Of a stretch of 64,000 bases of DNA, positions 37,540 through 49,277 are shown piece by piece; position 1 is the first letter of the stretch; each line of letters starts with the position of its first letter. Under the pieces are notes generated by a model. It was not told where the DNA came from. It did not search any database and was given only the letters and a program-made list of their open reading frames with translations. Source of the stretch: Portunus trituberculatus. Taxonomy: Eukaryota; Arthropoda; Malacostraca; Decapoda; Portunidae. The position numbers were made by a program, and so were the translations under genes. The stretch covers positions 9,122,722 to 9,186,721 of the forward strand of contig NC_059278.1 in the NCBI RefSeq assembly GCF_017591435.1, read 5' to 3'.

Positions 37540-40500
37540 TAATATGGATGGAGATGAAACCACCTGTGTGATCACCTTCATCTGCTGTGTGGACAGAGAG
37601 GTCTTACGTCCACCACGCAGCAGTGGCGGAGGAGAAAGTCCATTGGTGGGAGCTGGAGCAAGACCATGGCACCTCCAAGAGCAGTCCGTTGCTCTGCACC
37701 GTTCTCGTGCAACACTCCAATCTCCTCCAGGTGGCTCTCAGGTCTGCTAGGTGAGGCACGTTATAGATTTGTGCCTTGTGTAGCACAGTCAGTAATGCTC
37801 CAGTGTGTCTCTTAGCACTCATCTGTTGTTGCTGCTGCCATGGTTGCTGGGGGGAGGGTACAGGTGTCAGGCACCCCTGATGAGGCGCTCTGCTCTTCTC
37901 TGCACTTTGTCCAGCAGGTTGAGGTGGCAGAGGGCACTGGACATCCGTGTGAGTGGCACATATTTCATGATGGGCCTGACCAGATCCTTGTACAGGGTTA
38001 GGAGGCTCTTTGCGTCAAGGTGCCGCAAACAATGCAGTAAGGACACCTTCTGCATCGCTTTTCAAGCCACATTCTCAAGGTGGCAGTTGAAGAGCAGCTG
38101 TGAGTTCACCTCCACACCAAGGATGTCGATGCTGTCTTGAAGTGGGATGGTGTTGCCTCCCACCACCAGCCTCCCACACAGATCACACATGTCCTTGGGG
38201 AGAGCGTGGTATCACCATGGCCTGAGTCTTGTAAGGCAAACTTTATTTGCCACCGGTCACCCCAGGCCATGATGTCACGCAACAGTGTGTTGGCAGACTG
38301 TACCATGACCTGTGCCTCCTCCCTCTCATAGGTCCATGTCAAGGTATGCACTAGCTGAGGGGCTGCTTTGCAGGAGGTCATTGAAATAAATGTTCCACAA
38401 TATGGGTCCTTGTGAAACAGAAGCCTCAGGTAGCTGGAGAATAGGTGCAGCAGATCCCTGGAAATGCCAAGCTGCTTGAGCTTGGCTTTCATCCCCTAGT
38501 GCCACACGGTGTCGAAGGCACAAGTGAGGCCCGTCCAGCATCCAGAGCATTGTGCCAGGACTGTGATAGGAGGAGGAGCAGGTCGGAAGTGGAGCGTCCT
38601 TTCCTGAACCCAAACTGCCTCGGTGACTGAAGATGGTGTTCATCAAGGAACCTCATCACTTGCTCACCGATGGTCATCTTGAATGTTTTACTGACCACTG
38701 AGAGGAGAGAGATGGGTCAGTAGTTTTTCAGCACCAATCTTTCCCTTTTTTTCATGTACAGGTGTGACCCTTACCTTCTTCCATGGAGATGGCCACACCG
38801 TGGACACTAGGCACTGGCAGATGATGTTGATAAGGGGTGTGGTGAGCTCATCCACACATTTTTAAGATAAGGACTGATACCATCAGGATCTGGAGTCTTC
38901 CTGATGTTAATGCCCTTCAGGTGCCTTCTGACAGCGTGATGTGAAATTACCACAGTTTCCATACTTGTGGGAACAAGACATGGAAGAGGTGTTGGCTGCC
39001 TGTCAGGTATTCTGATGTCCTCATCTTTTTGCTGAACACCTGGGCAAGGATGTCAGCTTTTTCCTGGCTGGTGACAGCCAGATCCCCACCGAAATTTGTG
39101 AGAGCCAGTAAGCATTCATTGAAGGTAACACCCTAGTTCTCTTTCACCAAACTCCACCAACGCTTTGGGTCCAGCTGGTTGGAAGACAGCATCCTCCTGT
39201 TGTTCTCCTCCCATTTTGTTTTTGCCCATTTCGCTGTTCGTATCATGGCTTTGCAAGTAGCTTGGTACATAGCTTTGTTCCTCTGGCTCGGGTGCCTCTT
39301 GTACCACTGCCATGCACTGTACTTTTGCTCACCAGCAACCTGACAATGATACCCAAACTAGGGCTGGTCCTTAGGGCTCGTTGTATAGGACCTGTGTGGT
39401 ACGTGATGCTGCTGTAGGTTGAGGAGGATGGTGGTGAAGGAGCGGATGTCATGGTGCAGCTCGCAAATTAACACTGAGTCCCAAAGGTATTCGCTCAGGG
39501 CACGTCTTGCAACATCCCAGTCAGTACAATTCCAGAGCCAGATGGTCCTGTGATGCTTCTCCTCACGTGCTGGGGCATGGATAAAGGTGGAGAGGATAGC
39601 GAGGTGGTCGAAGGTAGCCATGACGTCCAGTGGGCAGCACTGTACACTGTCACCTGCCAAGTCCGTCAGCACAGGGTCCAAGGAGCCTCCATGCTGATGT
39701 GTAGGGAAGTCTACATGGTTACGTAGTCCCTGCACCACTATCAGCTCTGTAAAAGGCCTCATGATAAGGTGCTGGTTGAGGTTTCCTACTATGGCAATGT
39801 TCTGACAGTTGTGGGCTGCCATGATGCCGTCCAGGAGATTCGTGAGATAGGTTAGCGGCTCACTCCCCTGCCACTGAGGTCGGTACATGACACACAGTAG
39901 CAGGGCATTCCTATCCTCAAGGATGACACAAGAACATTCTTTCTAGCTCTTTTAGTGTGTTTACTGTCAGGACGTCGATTTGAAGTCCCTCACAATGACC
40001 TAGAGCTAAACCACCTCCCTGCCCATGTCAGTCATGCCTTGTCCAGTGGGAGTAACCAGTAATTCTGTCGCATGAGGTACCACAGCTGTCATCCAGGAAG
40101 GTATCTACCGCCACCACTATGTCAGCGCATTGCTAAAGAGCGGTGCGTGTCAGCTCTCTAACATTGGTCCTGAAGCCACGAACGTAGGTCGTCAGGATGG
40201 TGAGGATGGTGGCGGTCATTTTTCTAACATAGCAGTAGTGGGGCAGGATGGGGGTGATGAGTCCAGGCCGGGTGTGTGGCTCTAGTCAGGTAAGCTCAGT
40301 AAGCTGCAGGCTGGGGAGTGGCCAGCTAGGGGGTGGCTGGCTGGAGGTGTTCAGACAGTAAGGCTTGGAAGAGCCGCTCTTGCCGTTCTTCGCTTGTGCA
40401 TGTGTAGCAGCAACTCTCCTCGTGTCCTCGTCATAGACAGTAGGTACATTTAAGCCTCCTGGATTCCTCAGCCTGGTGTGTTTGGCATTGGTCAACAGCC
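37540..40500 (-). pseudogene. LINE copy F (Jockey-group-like): endonuclease and RT remnant
   Basis: Read right to left. The N-terminal endonuclease block (about 39950-40240, broken frames) reads TYVRGFRTNVRELT. It continues with MYRPQWQGSEPLTYLTNLLD, IAIVGNLNQHL and ATFDHLAILSTF (39358-39888). The RT follows: QFGFRKGRSTSDLLLLLSQ (near 38600), QGPILWNIYFNDLLQS (near 38400), then a palm without a readable ADD box and LDKVQRRAERLIRGA near 37870. A 3' region follows to about 37540. Another frame near 40286-40495 may be the end of ORF1. Numerous stops and frameshifts are present. There is no (CA)n at either end, in contrast to families A to C. Confidence 0.75.
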
Positions 40501-40971
40501 ACAGTAATCACATACAACAACTGGACAGTGACCTGCCGTGCATCCTTGTTGACAGCAGCATCCAAAGAAAGGCAGCGATACTAGGTTACTGTAGGCCTAT
40601 CTCCTGTTATCATTGTGTCTGGTGGTGAAGTTTTTGTACAAGTCTGCTATGTGGGTGGCCAAGTTGGTAGTGTGGAGGCATTAATGACGGCCCGGCGATG
40701 GGAAATGGGGTTGGTGCAGTCAGTAGCAACAGCAGCAGCAGCAGTAGTGGTGGTGGTGGTGGTGGTAGGTCAGGAGAGTTGGATTAGTGGCGGTGGTTGG
40801 CGGGTGTGGGTGAGGTCAGGGATGTTGTTAAGCAGAGGTGAGGTGTCGTTGGTCACTTTCCTTAATGGTTTTGGATGCGAGGTGCACACTTCCTGCCAGT
40901 TGCTGTCTATCTTGCTGGACAGGGCACTGCAGGCTTGACTGGAAGGGACTGGAGAAGAGGCAATTTGTTGC

Positions 40972-41038
<67 letters not shown>

Positions 41039-41109
41039 CATCACTTTAGCAGAATGTAGCCATGGCACAGTATGCACATCTTCAGATATGTCACAAGTGC
41101 TATGGGTAT
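40501..41109. other. Spacer with (CT)n tract
   Basis: Contains GCA/GTG-rich sequence near 40725-40765 and a pure CT tract at 40975-41029. No gene supported. Confidence 0.5.
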
Positions 41110-41384
41110 GCAAAATATGTGTCCTCATGTTGAAGGAATTAAGCTTGAAAAATTCATGTTCGGGAAAGAAATGGAAAGGAACTGGTTCTGTAACAGACTG
41201 GTTGATGAATGGAAGAGACTCAGTAATGCTGTTGTTAGTAAGTGAATAGGGAGCTTTAAAAGAAGATAAGATAAATTTATAGATGGAATTATGTATCTTT
41301 GCTCATACAAGGATTGTCATGTGTGGCCTGACACCCTGTAACAGCTTCCCTCATTTTCTCACGTTCTTGTGTTCTTATACTTTA
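41110..41384 (+). mobile_element. CR1-like LINE 3'-terminal remnant
   Basis: Translates in pieces to the C terminus of an RT: EMERNWFCNR, RLVDEWKRLSNAVVS, IGSFKRR, DKFIDGIMYLCSY. This matches the usual NRVVNVWNSLP and FKRRLDKF ending of CR1-like elements. Only the last few hundred bases remain, and no other part of this element is nearby. Confidence 0.55.
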
Positions 41385-41700
41385 AGGGAGACGGAGTAGT
41401 GGATAAGGTGGTGAGCATGGATTGGGCAGATGTCCATGCATAGGTTTGCATCCCACCACGTGCCGTCTTGAAATTATATCATTTGTCGAGTGGTTTAAAG
41501 TTACCTACATGTCACCATGATACCCAGGTTCTAGGTGGAGGTGTAATATCTTACACCAAAGATGCACTTGAGTGGTGACATGGGCCCTAATATGGGTACC
41601 ACTACAAATAAAATTGCCTGTGCCACTAATAGGTGGAAGTTGGAGAATGCTTCCCATATTCTTCACCTATACCTGCAGGTGCTATAGGTTATAACATAGA
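41385..41700 (+). mobile_element. Candidate SINE-C, degenerate tRNA-like head
   Basis: GGAGACGGAGTAGTGG opens a segment with an A-box-like TAGTGGATAAGG and a B-box-like GGTTTGCATCC about 45 bases later, in the geometry of a tRNA. A body of about 230 bases unlike SINE-A or SINE-B follows. It lacks the CA tail. There is only one copy in the window, so the SINE call rests on the box pattern. Confidence 0.45.
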
Positions 41701-41929
41701 AAAAGAAAAAAAATACTAAAGACCTCCTTTTATTTACTGCTCGTTTTATGAAAGGTTTACTTCTTTTAATTAAGCAAATAAATATACACCATATCTTTAA
41801 CCTGTTGTTGTTATTGATACATAATATTTGAGAGCTATTTCATTTAGAGATAAATAAAAGCATGCATAACATACATGAAGAAATAATCTTTCACTCATTA
41901 GAAACACAAAAATGAAACCAATCTCTTAC

Positions 41930-42046
41930 CTCAATAGTGGAAGAAATTTTGTATGATTTCCTGCTGAACTTCTCTGCCTGGAGCATGCCGACCTTTCTGC
42001 ACGGCAGCTCACTCCACATCAGCCTGTGGCAGTTCCTCATTGGAAG
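41930..42046 (-). CDS. Candidate internal exon, family not recognised
   Basis: On the minus strand, ACAATGTACAG precedes a 117-base segment that is open in one frame for exactly 39 codons. It ends GAG before GTAAGA, a good donor. It reads LPMRNCHRLMWSELPCRK, then basic and Ser-rich residues. The polypyrimidine tract is weak. No neighbouring exon in a matching phase could be identified, so this may be chance or part of an unsampled gene. Confidence 0.25.
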
Positions 42047-42667
42047 CTGTACATTGTTAAACAAACTTTAGTTGGGGACTGACAGGTCTAGAGGTTGGAA
42101 GTTAAACCTTCCATTTCTCTAAAGTTCATATTATATGAAATGAATAGCCCAGTAATTTGACATAGAGCATTTTGATGTTCCAAAACTGGCTCAAACCTTA
42201 AGGATTATCAAAACATTATTGTATATAAAAACATGTGTATATTTCCTTCATTATAACATTCATGAATGTACTTTGTTTACATAAATGTAATCTCCATGAT
42301 ATTGATGATATTGATATTTCCTGTCAATTAAATAAAAAATTACAAGAACACACATCAGTAGGAATTGGCATAACACACTTCATACACCAAATGGGATGGC
42401 ACATTTCATGCACCAATTGTGCAGGAGTATGTGATGAATTTGTTATTTGGCACACTTCATGAGTTTATACTTAAGTAAAAGTGAGATTTTATGCTAAAAG
42501 AGAGGATTCTTTGTTTATAAACAAAATATATACATTACTAGATAAAAAAAATATACGACTATGTGGATACATGGTCACGTATTTGTGATGAAAAAAAGAA
42601 AGGTGTTTATGAGGACGAAGCAAAATTAGACAAAAATCTGTGACCATTCTGTGATGTTGTGGAGTCT
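42047..42667. other. No gene seen
   Basis: AT-rich sequence with no repeat or frame that I recognise. Confidence 0.5.
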
Positions 42668-43422
42668 TTCCCACTCAAGGCCAAATACAAAGTCAACTCT
42701 GAGTTTGCCTCTGGCAGCAGTAGAGTGAGGTCATCTGTGCTGTCCTCTTCTGTGATAGGCCTCTGGATTTACCTGACTTGGGTGGTTAGTAGTGGTTTAT
42801 TTGCTACATTATGTCAAAATCTAAGGATTTAATGAGTGAGAAAATTGCTCAGATAATAATTGGTCTGAAGAAAGGAGGCCATGCAATTAACGAAATTTGC
42901 AATTTCACTAGGGTGGGGCAAACAAGTGCGAAGTACATAAGCAAATTTCATGAAGGAGGAAATTATCAAATACCACATAAGAAACCTTGCTCTGGCACAC
43001 CATGCAAGATCTCAAATCATGCTACGAACATACTGAAATGAACAGTAGAGTCAGCAGCTACAAATACAGCATGTTTCTTGCACCATTTGAGACCTTGCAT
43101 GGTCTGCCAGAGTGAGGTTTCTTCTGTGGTATTTGATCACTTCTTCCTTCACAAAATTTGCATCTGTACTTCATACTCATTCACCCCATGCCAATCAAAT
43201 TGTAAGTTTTGGTAAACGTATGGCCTCCTTTCTTTAGATTTGAGCAATTGTCACTCATTAAATCCTTAGATTTTGACATAGTATAGCAAAATAAAGCACT
43301 ACTAACCACCCAAGTCATGTAAATCTAGAGGCCTGTCACAGAACAGGACAGCAAGACCCAACTCTACTACTGACTGAGGCAAACTAAGAGTTGATTTTGT
43401 GTTTGGCCTTGAGCGGGATGGA
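42668..43422. mobile_element. Roughly 755-bp palindrome built from a Tc1-like transposon end
   Basis: The left arm (about 42668-43035) and right arm (about 43060-43422) are imperfect reverse complements with almost no spacer. CTCAAGGCCAAA on the left matches TTTGGCCTTGAG on the right, and CATGCAAGATCTCAAAT matches ATTTGAGACCTTGCATG. Each arm carries the start of a Tc1/mariner-type transposase, intact only on the left. The structure resembles a foldback element or inverted duplication of a 5'-end fragment. Transcripts would fold into a long hairpin. No TA-flanked termini were found. Confidence 0.75.
42811..43041 (+). pseudogene. Tc1-like transposase N-terminal helix-turn-helix
   Basis: 76 residues opening MSKSKDLMSEKIAQIIIGLK, then KKGGHAINEIC and VGQTSAKYISKF, then HKKPCSGTPCKIS. 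This is the paired-like DNA-binding region of Tc1 transposases: a first helix-turn-helix and a GRPxKIS-like hook. The catalytic DDE domain is absent and the frame ends at a TGA. The inverted copy in the other arm is frameshifted. Confidence 0.6.
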
Positions 43423-43746
43423 TTTCACGTCATATATGGTATAATGTTGTTAAGTGATATGATGGCTTACTTGACCTTCATAATTTTTACAAAGGTGTAT
43501 GATTCACTTATACCAGTACAAGTACCGATGTGCCCTGCTGGCAATAATTCTATTTTATTTATTATTTTTTCTATGTAGCCAATAGATTAGTGTACCATAA
43601 AAATAAACATTTTCTGTCATTTGTCATCTTCAGAAAATGATCAAGAGCAGGCAAACCATTATTCTTTTCTCTAAAATTTGTGTGGGTTTATTTCTTAATA
43701 TACATAGCTAATATGAAAAATAACTTACTATTATCATTATTTATTT

Positions 43747-43849
<103 letters not shown>

Positions 43850-44338
43850 ACGCCCGTTAGCTGTCCGAATCAGGTATCCCTCCACCACATCCCAGCCCAG
43901 ATATTGTACAGGGAGCCATTTTCTATTGCCCAGAGTGAACAGGTTAAAAAGAGTTTCTAAAAAAGGCAAAGTGTCCTCTAAACCGAACCCCGAGGAATCT
44001 GAGGGCATTTCTCCCCCACCATGTACGTATTTCCATTTTAGATGAATGTGAAGGTATATATATGCAAAATAATGTAAGAGAATAAACTACAGGCAACACT
44101 CGTTTAACGAAGGGGTTACATTCCTAAAAAACACTTCGTTAAGCGAACCGATTACAACAAGTTTAACCCCTGATTTGAACTTCCATTGAGAGTAAGCAAA
44201 GCGAGAGTGCATCATACTACAGTAAAAGGTTTAATGAAAGTAAAAATTATGAAGTTAAACATTTAGGTAGTTTAATTTGTCATTATAATGTACACCAATG
44301 TATGTATGTACGTAACTTTATAATGTTGATGATCTTAA

Positions 44339-45128
<790 letters not shown>

Positions 45129-45330
45129 TTAACCTTATGAAAGGAGGAAGAGTGAAACGGGAAAGACACTAACCGGCAACCTGTGGAATGCAAACAAAGT
45201 GCGCATCATTGTACTGCATACAAAACTTATGTACCACATTTCCACAAGGCTTTCCATTTTATCCATTGAAGAGTCACGAGTTCAGGTGGTTCTTTTAGCT
45301 TGCAAGGAAGATACGGTCTCACCAGCCTTC

Positions 45331-45531
45331 CTAATAGAGTCTGCTGACTTTAAAATAGAGACAGTATAATATGGAGTCAAGATGGTGGCCAGCACTGCTA
45401 TAGTTTTCTGGCCTCTCGTGTCTGTGAATAATATCTAGCTTCACTTGGAGAGTAAGAGACTTCCTGGTCTTCTTACGAACACTAGGCCAATTGCAGGGCG
45501 TTTTCGTGGTAAGTTGAGCTAGGGAAGACAA
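45331..45531 (-). pseudogene. Tigger 1 transposase fragment (CENP-B/psq-type HTH)
   Basis: A 66-residue frame reading SVRKKTRKSLTLQVKLDIIH then RHER, followed by a frame break. This is the N-terminal helix-turn-helix of pogo/Tigger transposases (RKSLTLEQKLEIIRRHERGE type). The DDE domain is deleted. Confidence 0.7.
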
Positions 45532-45933
45532 GCTGCTGCTGAGGCAGTTATGTATTGACTGGGGAGTGAGTGCTGCGCGTGTTGTCCACGAGAGGCTTGA
45601 TCTTGATCTTGATCTTTATTCTGTAGGTGTCCCAGGATTTTTTCCTGAGGCAGGCCTTAGTACCAGCAGCTCCTGGTGTATTCAAAAGCCTGTTAGCTTG
45701 CGTGATATGGTGGGGCTTTCAAATTTGGAAAAAAATTACCTGGATAAAACTTCGTTAAAGCGAGTTTAGTGTTCGTTAAACGAGCAGATGGTAGTAAAAT
45801 GAAACCTTCGTTGTAGCGAAATTTCGTTGTGTGAACCTTCGTTAAACGGGGGTTGCCTGTACTAGTAAGGCTAAGGAAATTATTCTTTATCAAAACTACA
45901 TGGAAGACCAATAAACATAGATATCTCACTAAC

Positions 45934-46077
45934 CTGTGTCTTTAATGATGTCTGAAAAGAACCACTTGCAAACAGCCTCAATGCCAGAACTTGTGTGAGC
46001 ACAGGCAGTGCAAGGCTATGCCTTGTTCTCCTTTTTAGCTGAGGCTCCATTTCCTCAAACAAGAAGATTAGTTTCAA
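45934..46077 (-). CDS. PIF/Harbinger (HARBI1-like) nuclease, single exon fragment
   Basis: On the minus strand, an acceptor TTTTCTGTAGGTAG precedes 48 in-frame codons that end at CACAG before GTTAGT. The peptide FEEMEPQLKRRTRHSLALPV then LTQVLALRLFASGSFQ matches the first conserved block of HARBI1-like DDE nucleases (RRxxHALxPxLQLLxALRFxATGSFQ). The catalytic exons would lie at lower coordinates, beyond Tigger 1 which sits about 75 bases into the intron. I did not find them. It could be a domesticated gene or a transposon remnant. The clean splice sites and open frame favour a once-functional exon. Confidence 0.5.
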
Positions 46078-46774
46078 CTACCTACAGAAAATTATATTTA
46101 AGCAGCAGCTCATCAATCACTGCTCAGTGCTAATGGATCCAGACTATAACGGAATTCCCTTTCCCTCCCTAAGGCACAAAGGTAATAGTGGGTAGTGATG
46201 ACATTCATGGTAGTGATGACTTTCCTTGGTATCAGGACCTCCAGCTACTAATGGCACAGTCAAGTACTTTCAATGCCAACTCAAGTCTTTCTTGTAAACC
46301 AACCCAATGAGAAAAATTGGTTGCACTCTCTTTACCTCATCCTCATTGAATACAGATCTACACAACAACTCTCCTGAGTTAGTTTACAGCACCATGCTCA
46401 GACTCCCAAGAGAAATCCTTGATGCCACACCTCACCCTGAGTCCGGCAGCTTTCAAGACTTCAGCACACACTGGCACGCAGGGTGGACACAGTAAAGAAG
46501 CTAGCTTTGCTTCATAACTTCACTTCCCAGCTTGAGTGTTTCCTTTTCCTCATCCTCTTGAAATTGTTTGAAACTGTGACTTCATTAATACCTGCAACAA
46601 AATTACCTTTTTACTCAACGTTTTTTGTTATCCAACAAATAATTAGTATTTATACTATTCAGTAAAAAAATTCCTGTGCTTTATTTATAAAATCAAGCTA
46701 AATTTAGATATGATCAAGCTTATGTCAAATACCTATGAAAAAAAAAAAAAAAATATTTCATGACTTGTGCTATA
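46078..46774. other. No gene seen; includes a possible minus-strand poly(A) signal
   Basis: AATAAA on the minus strand near 46680-46686 lies about 90 bases beyond the stop of the exon at 46775. Otherwise no feature was seen. Confidence 0.4.
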
Positions 46775-46912
46775 TCACAAGGGAAAAAGACTGCTGCCAC
46801 TATCCACCTCCAGCATCTTATAGCAATCCTTGTCATCCATCATGGCACAGCTTGGGGTATTCAGCTTGGCCAAAGAATCAGGTAGAGTAAAGTAGCTGTC
46901 TGTCCTTGACTC
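46775..46912 (-). CDS. Candidate 3'-terminal exon, family not recognised
   Basis: On the minus strand, a good acceptor (TTATTCTTACTGTTTGCAG) is followed by 45 open codons ending in TGA at 46775-46777. The peptide is acidic and Ser-rich (LPDSLAKLNTPSC, then MMDDKDCYKMLEVDSGS). A poly(A) signal follows about 90 bases on. Because the stop precedes the Harbinger-like exon on this strand, the two cannot belong to one transcript. Upstream exons were not found. Confidence 0.35.
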   Translation of the reverse strand, partial: ESRTDSYFTLPDSLAKLNTPSCAMMDDKDCYKMLEVDSGSSLFPL

Positions 46913-47541
46913 CTGCAAACAGTAAGAATAATTAATAGTTGGTTGGTTATTTTACAGAAAAAAAGAAAACTATTAGATATATACAATTATAAGTGAGGTT
47001 AATTTAGGATTATTTGATTTATAACAGTGATATTTAGTTAAGCAAATATTATTAAAATCAGATAAGAATAAAATGAATAAGAAATAATTAATAACAGTCT
47101 GTCTACAGTATAAAACAGAAAGGTAATCCCAAACAAGGTGTCTCAGGTAAAGTACCATGCACTCACTCATTCACTCTTATCCCCATCAGCACCTGATAGA
47201 TAGAGATCATCTTGTGAACCAGGAACACCTTACAGCACTAAGAGCTTACACAGAGCAGCTGACCATATTCAATCACAGCAATAAACTGGTTTACCCCTAC
47301 CCTTAACATACTCCAATTCTTACCCTACAGTAGAACAGTAGATGCAGGTTGTAAGTTTGCCAGAATGCTGCAATGACACAGTAGTGATGTCATCTGTGTT
47401 TATTTTTCTACTTTTTAGCAGTACATATTGTTTATATACTTGTCTTAATGTAAAATTAAACAAATTCCTTTAGCATGTGTTTTTTCTGTATCCTTCTGTA
47501 TGCATATTTACTTGTACAGCTAACAGATATCACATTAAAAC
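46913..47541. other. No gene seen
   Basis: AT-rich sequence with no recognisable frame or repeat. Confidence 0.5.
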
Positions 47542-47610
47542 CAGGGATGTGGAGTCGGATTTTCAAAAGTCCGACCCCGACTCCGACTCCAACTCCGCTT
47601 TTTTTTTCTC
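47542..47610 (+). mobile_element. Possible hAT-like terminus with (GACTCC)n
   Basis: CAGGGATGTGGAGTCGG followed by a mirrored CCGACCCCGACTCCGACTCC resembles the ends of common hAT MITEs in animals. No matching opposite end was found before the P-like element, so it may be a solo or truncated end. Confidence 0.35.
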
Positions 47611-48558
47611 TCGCTGATGAGGTCTTCTTGGCATCTGCTGAAGAGCGTTGTCAACCTAGCTCAGCAAGGGGGAGAATGGAGACACGTACGCGACGCGTAT
47701 AATACAGGATCACACGATGTACTATACTCGTTTATCAGTAAGACAACAGAACCCCCCAAAATAAGCCCCTCCCACACCTTTTCCTGATTGGCGGGTCAGT
47801 AAATGAGGTCTAATCTCACCCCTTTCTCCTCTTCTCTCTGACACACACACACTACACACCATGGTACAATAACGAGACAGGTAGATGCACGAGTTTTGAA
47901 CTCACAGCCCTACTGGTAAGTCTTCTGAAACGCTGTTTCTGTGACGTCATCCACTCGCCTAGCCAGCTCTGATCGCGATAGTCTGCTACTCAATAAATCA
48001 TGAATAATTAATATAAAACTTTTTTCTTTTCATGATCCATTAGTTAAGCAGTTGAAAATTAAATATGATACACATTAATGATTGAATGTTGATGATATTT
48101 CATAGCGATAGACAAAATATTGTACGGATAAAGACATGTCAGATAGCCTAGTAGATGTGGCTCAAAAACATTGTTAGTGGATTTTTCAAGCCATATACAT
48201 TATGCATAATTGCATAATGCACATTAATTTCCTCTGATCCTCTTCGCTTTCATGTACCTTCGTCGTCTTCCTCAGCACCTCACTGTTCTCTCTACATATA
48301 AAACTACAAGAGGCTAAAGGCTAATGCACGTATGAGTCTAAAGGCGATCCACACTATACAGGGACAGTCACGCTCTGTTTACGGTGCTGTCACATAATAA
48401 ATGCATTTCAGTGGGGACCGTAAGCCATTGAAATGCATGTAATATGAATGGACCGTGAATGTATACTGCTATTTAAACGTGGCAATCCATTCCTTTAGCT
48501 TGCATCGGCCCTAAACTATTCACACTTCATATAGATACTTTATTCTTGAGTGTAAACC

Positions 48559-48599
48559 CATGGTACAATAACGAGACATCATAAAGTTATTGTACCATG
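48559..48599. repeat. Internal 41-bp pair of P-like ends
   Basis: CATGGTACAATAACGAGACA is followed directly by TCATAAAGTTATTGTACCATG, so a left end and a right end meet back to back inside the P-like element. The immediate flanks do not match as an 8-bp duplication. It is probably a relic of internal deletion, or of two elements fused through their ends. Confidence 0.8.
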
Positions 48600-48763
48600 G
48601 TACAGTCAGTAGCCTGTAAGGCTGGCATAGCCTGTAAATTATGGACTAGGTCTAGGCTACTAGTAGAACTAATTTCGTTCATTAGACATAAGCAGATTAT
48701 ACAATTTCTAATTTGGAGTGTTGAAACTGATCAGATTTAGTCAGTAAATCTAAGTTTCCTTAC

Positions 48764-49086
48764 CTGTATTTTCTGCAGAAAGGCCACTTCCATTATCGTG
48801 TCCACGAAATGGCAGATTTTGATCAGGGACTGCCTCAGTTTTAGATCCTCCAACTCCTTGGAACTGGGGAACCTAATAACTCATATTTCAAATTGTGCTT
48901 AATTTGGATGGAACTAAAATGTTCCTCACATATCATGGCATTATTTACGTTTACTGTGTCAGCACGATAGCATTTTTGGAGCCACTGTCTTGCGATGGTC
49001 TTGCTCTTGGGGAATTTATAATATTTAAAATTACTAGACTTGGCAGGTGTGCATCCATACACTGCACAAAGTCTAGCTTTGCCCAT
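48764..49086 (-). pseudogene. THAP-domain exon of the P-like transposase, frameshifted
   Basis: The ATG at 49086 opens a C2CH THAP zinc finger: Cys7, Cys12, Cys53 and His56, with Pro26, Trp35 and Phe57 also at the usual conserved places. Readable phrases are CAVYGC, YYKFPKSKTIARQWLQKC and CEEHFSS. The frame breaks after PVPRSWRI, but the classic continuation KTEAVPDQNLPF follows in another frame, a small indel away. The exon ends at ACAG before GTAAGG (48764), a good donor. THAP domains bind specific DNA, and in P transposase they recognise element ends. A host-type THAP gene is the alternative, but position and flanking TIRs favour transposase. Confidence 0.75.
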
Positions 49087-49277
49087 ACTAACAATAAGAA
49101 ATTAATATTAAGGCACATGAAACATACAATCCAAGATCAAATTCTGCCACACGTGTACACTCATTCGAAGATATGGAGTTGTTTACACGACCGGATGACG
49201 TCACTGAGTCAGCTGGTGATTCCAATAATGTTCTTATGCGTCTACCTATCAAAAAGTTATTGTACCATGCTACACAC

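Larger units (their letters stand above)
47860..49269 (-). mobile_element. P-element-like transposon with perfect 8-bp target duplication
   Basis: Left end CATGGTACAATAACGAGACA and right end (inverted) CATGGTACAATAAC, with a further matching AGGTAGA(T/C)GCA about 20 bases in, give roughly 31-bp terminal inverted repeats. The Drosophila P element ends begin CATGATGAAATAAC. CTACACAC occurs immediately outside both ends (47852-47859 and 49270-49277), an exact 8-bp duplication as P elements make. On the minus strand, 183 bases in from the right end, a THAP-domain exon begins, which is the N terminus of P transposases. At 1,410 bp it is much shorter than a full P, with no catalytic region seen, so it is an internally deleted copy. 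It sits at the junction of a (CA)n tract and SINE-A copy 4. Confidence 0.85.

Noticed and set aside
48764..49086. Single-copy host THAP gene
   Set aside because: Possible, but matched terminal repeats and an exact 8-bp duplication enclosing the exon favour a P-type transposase.
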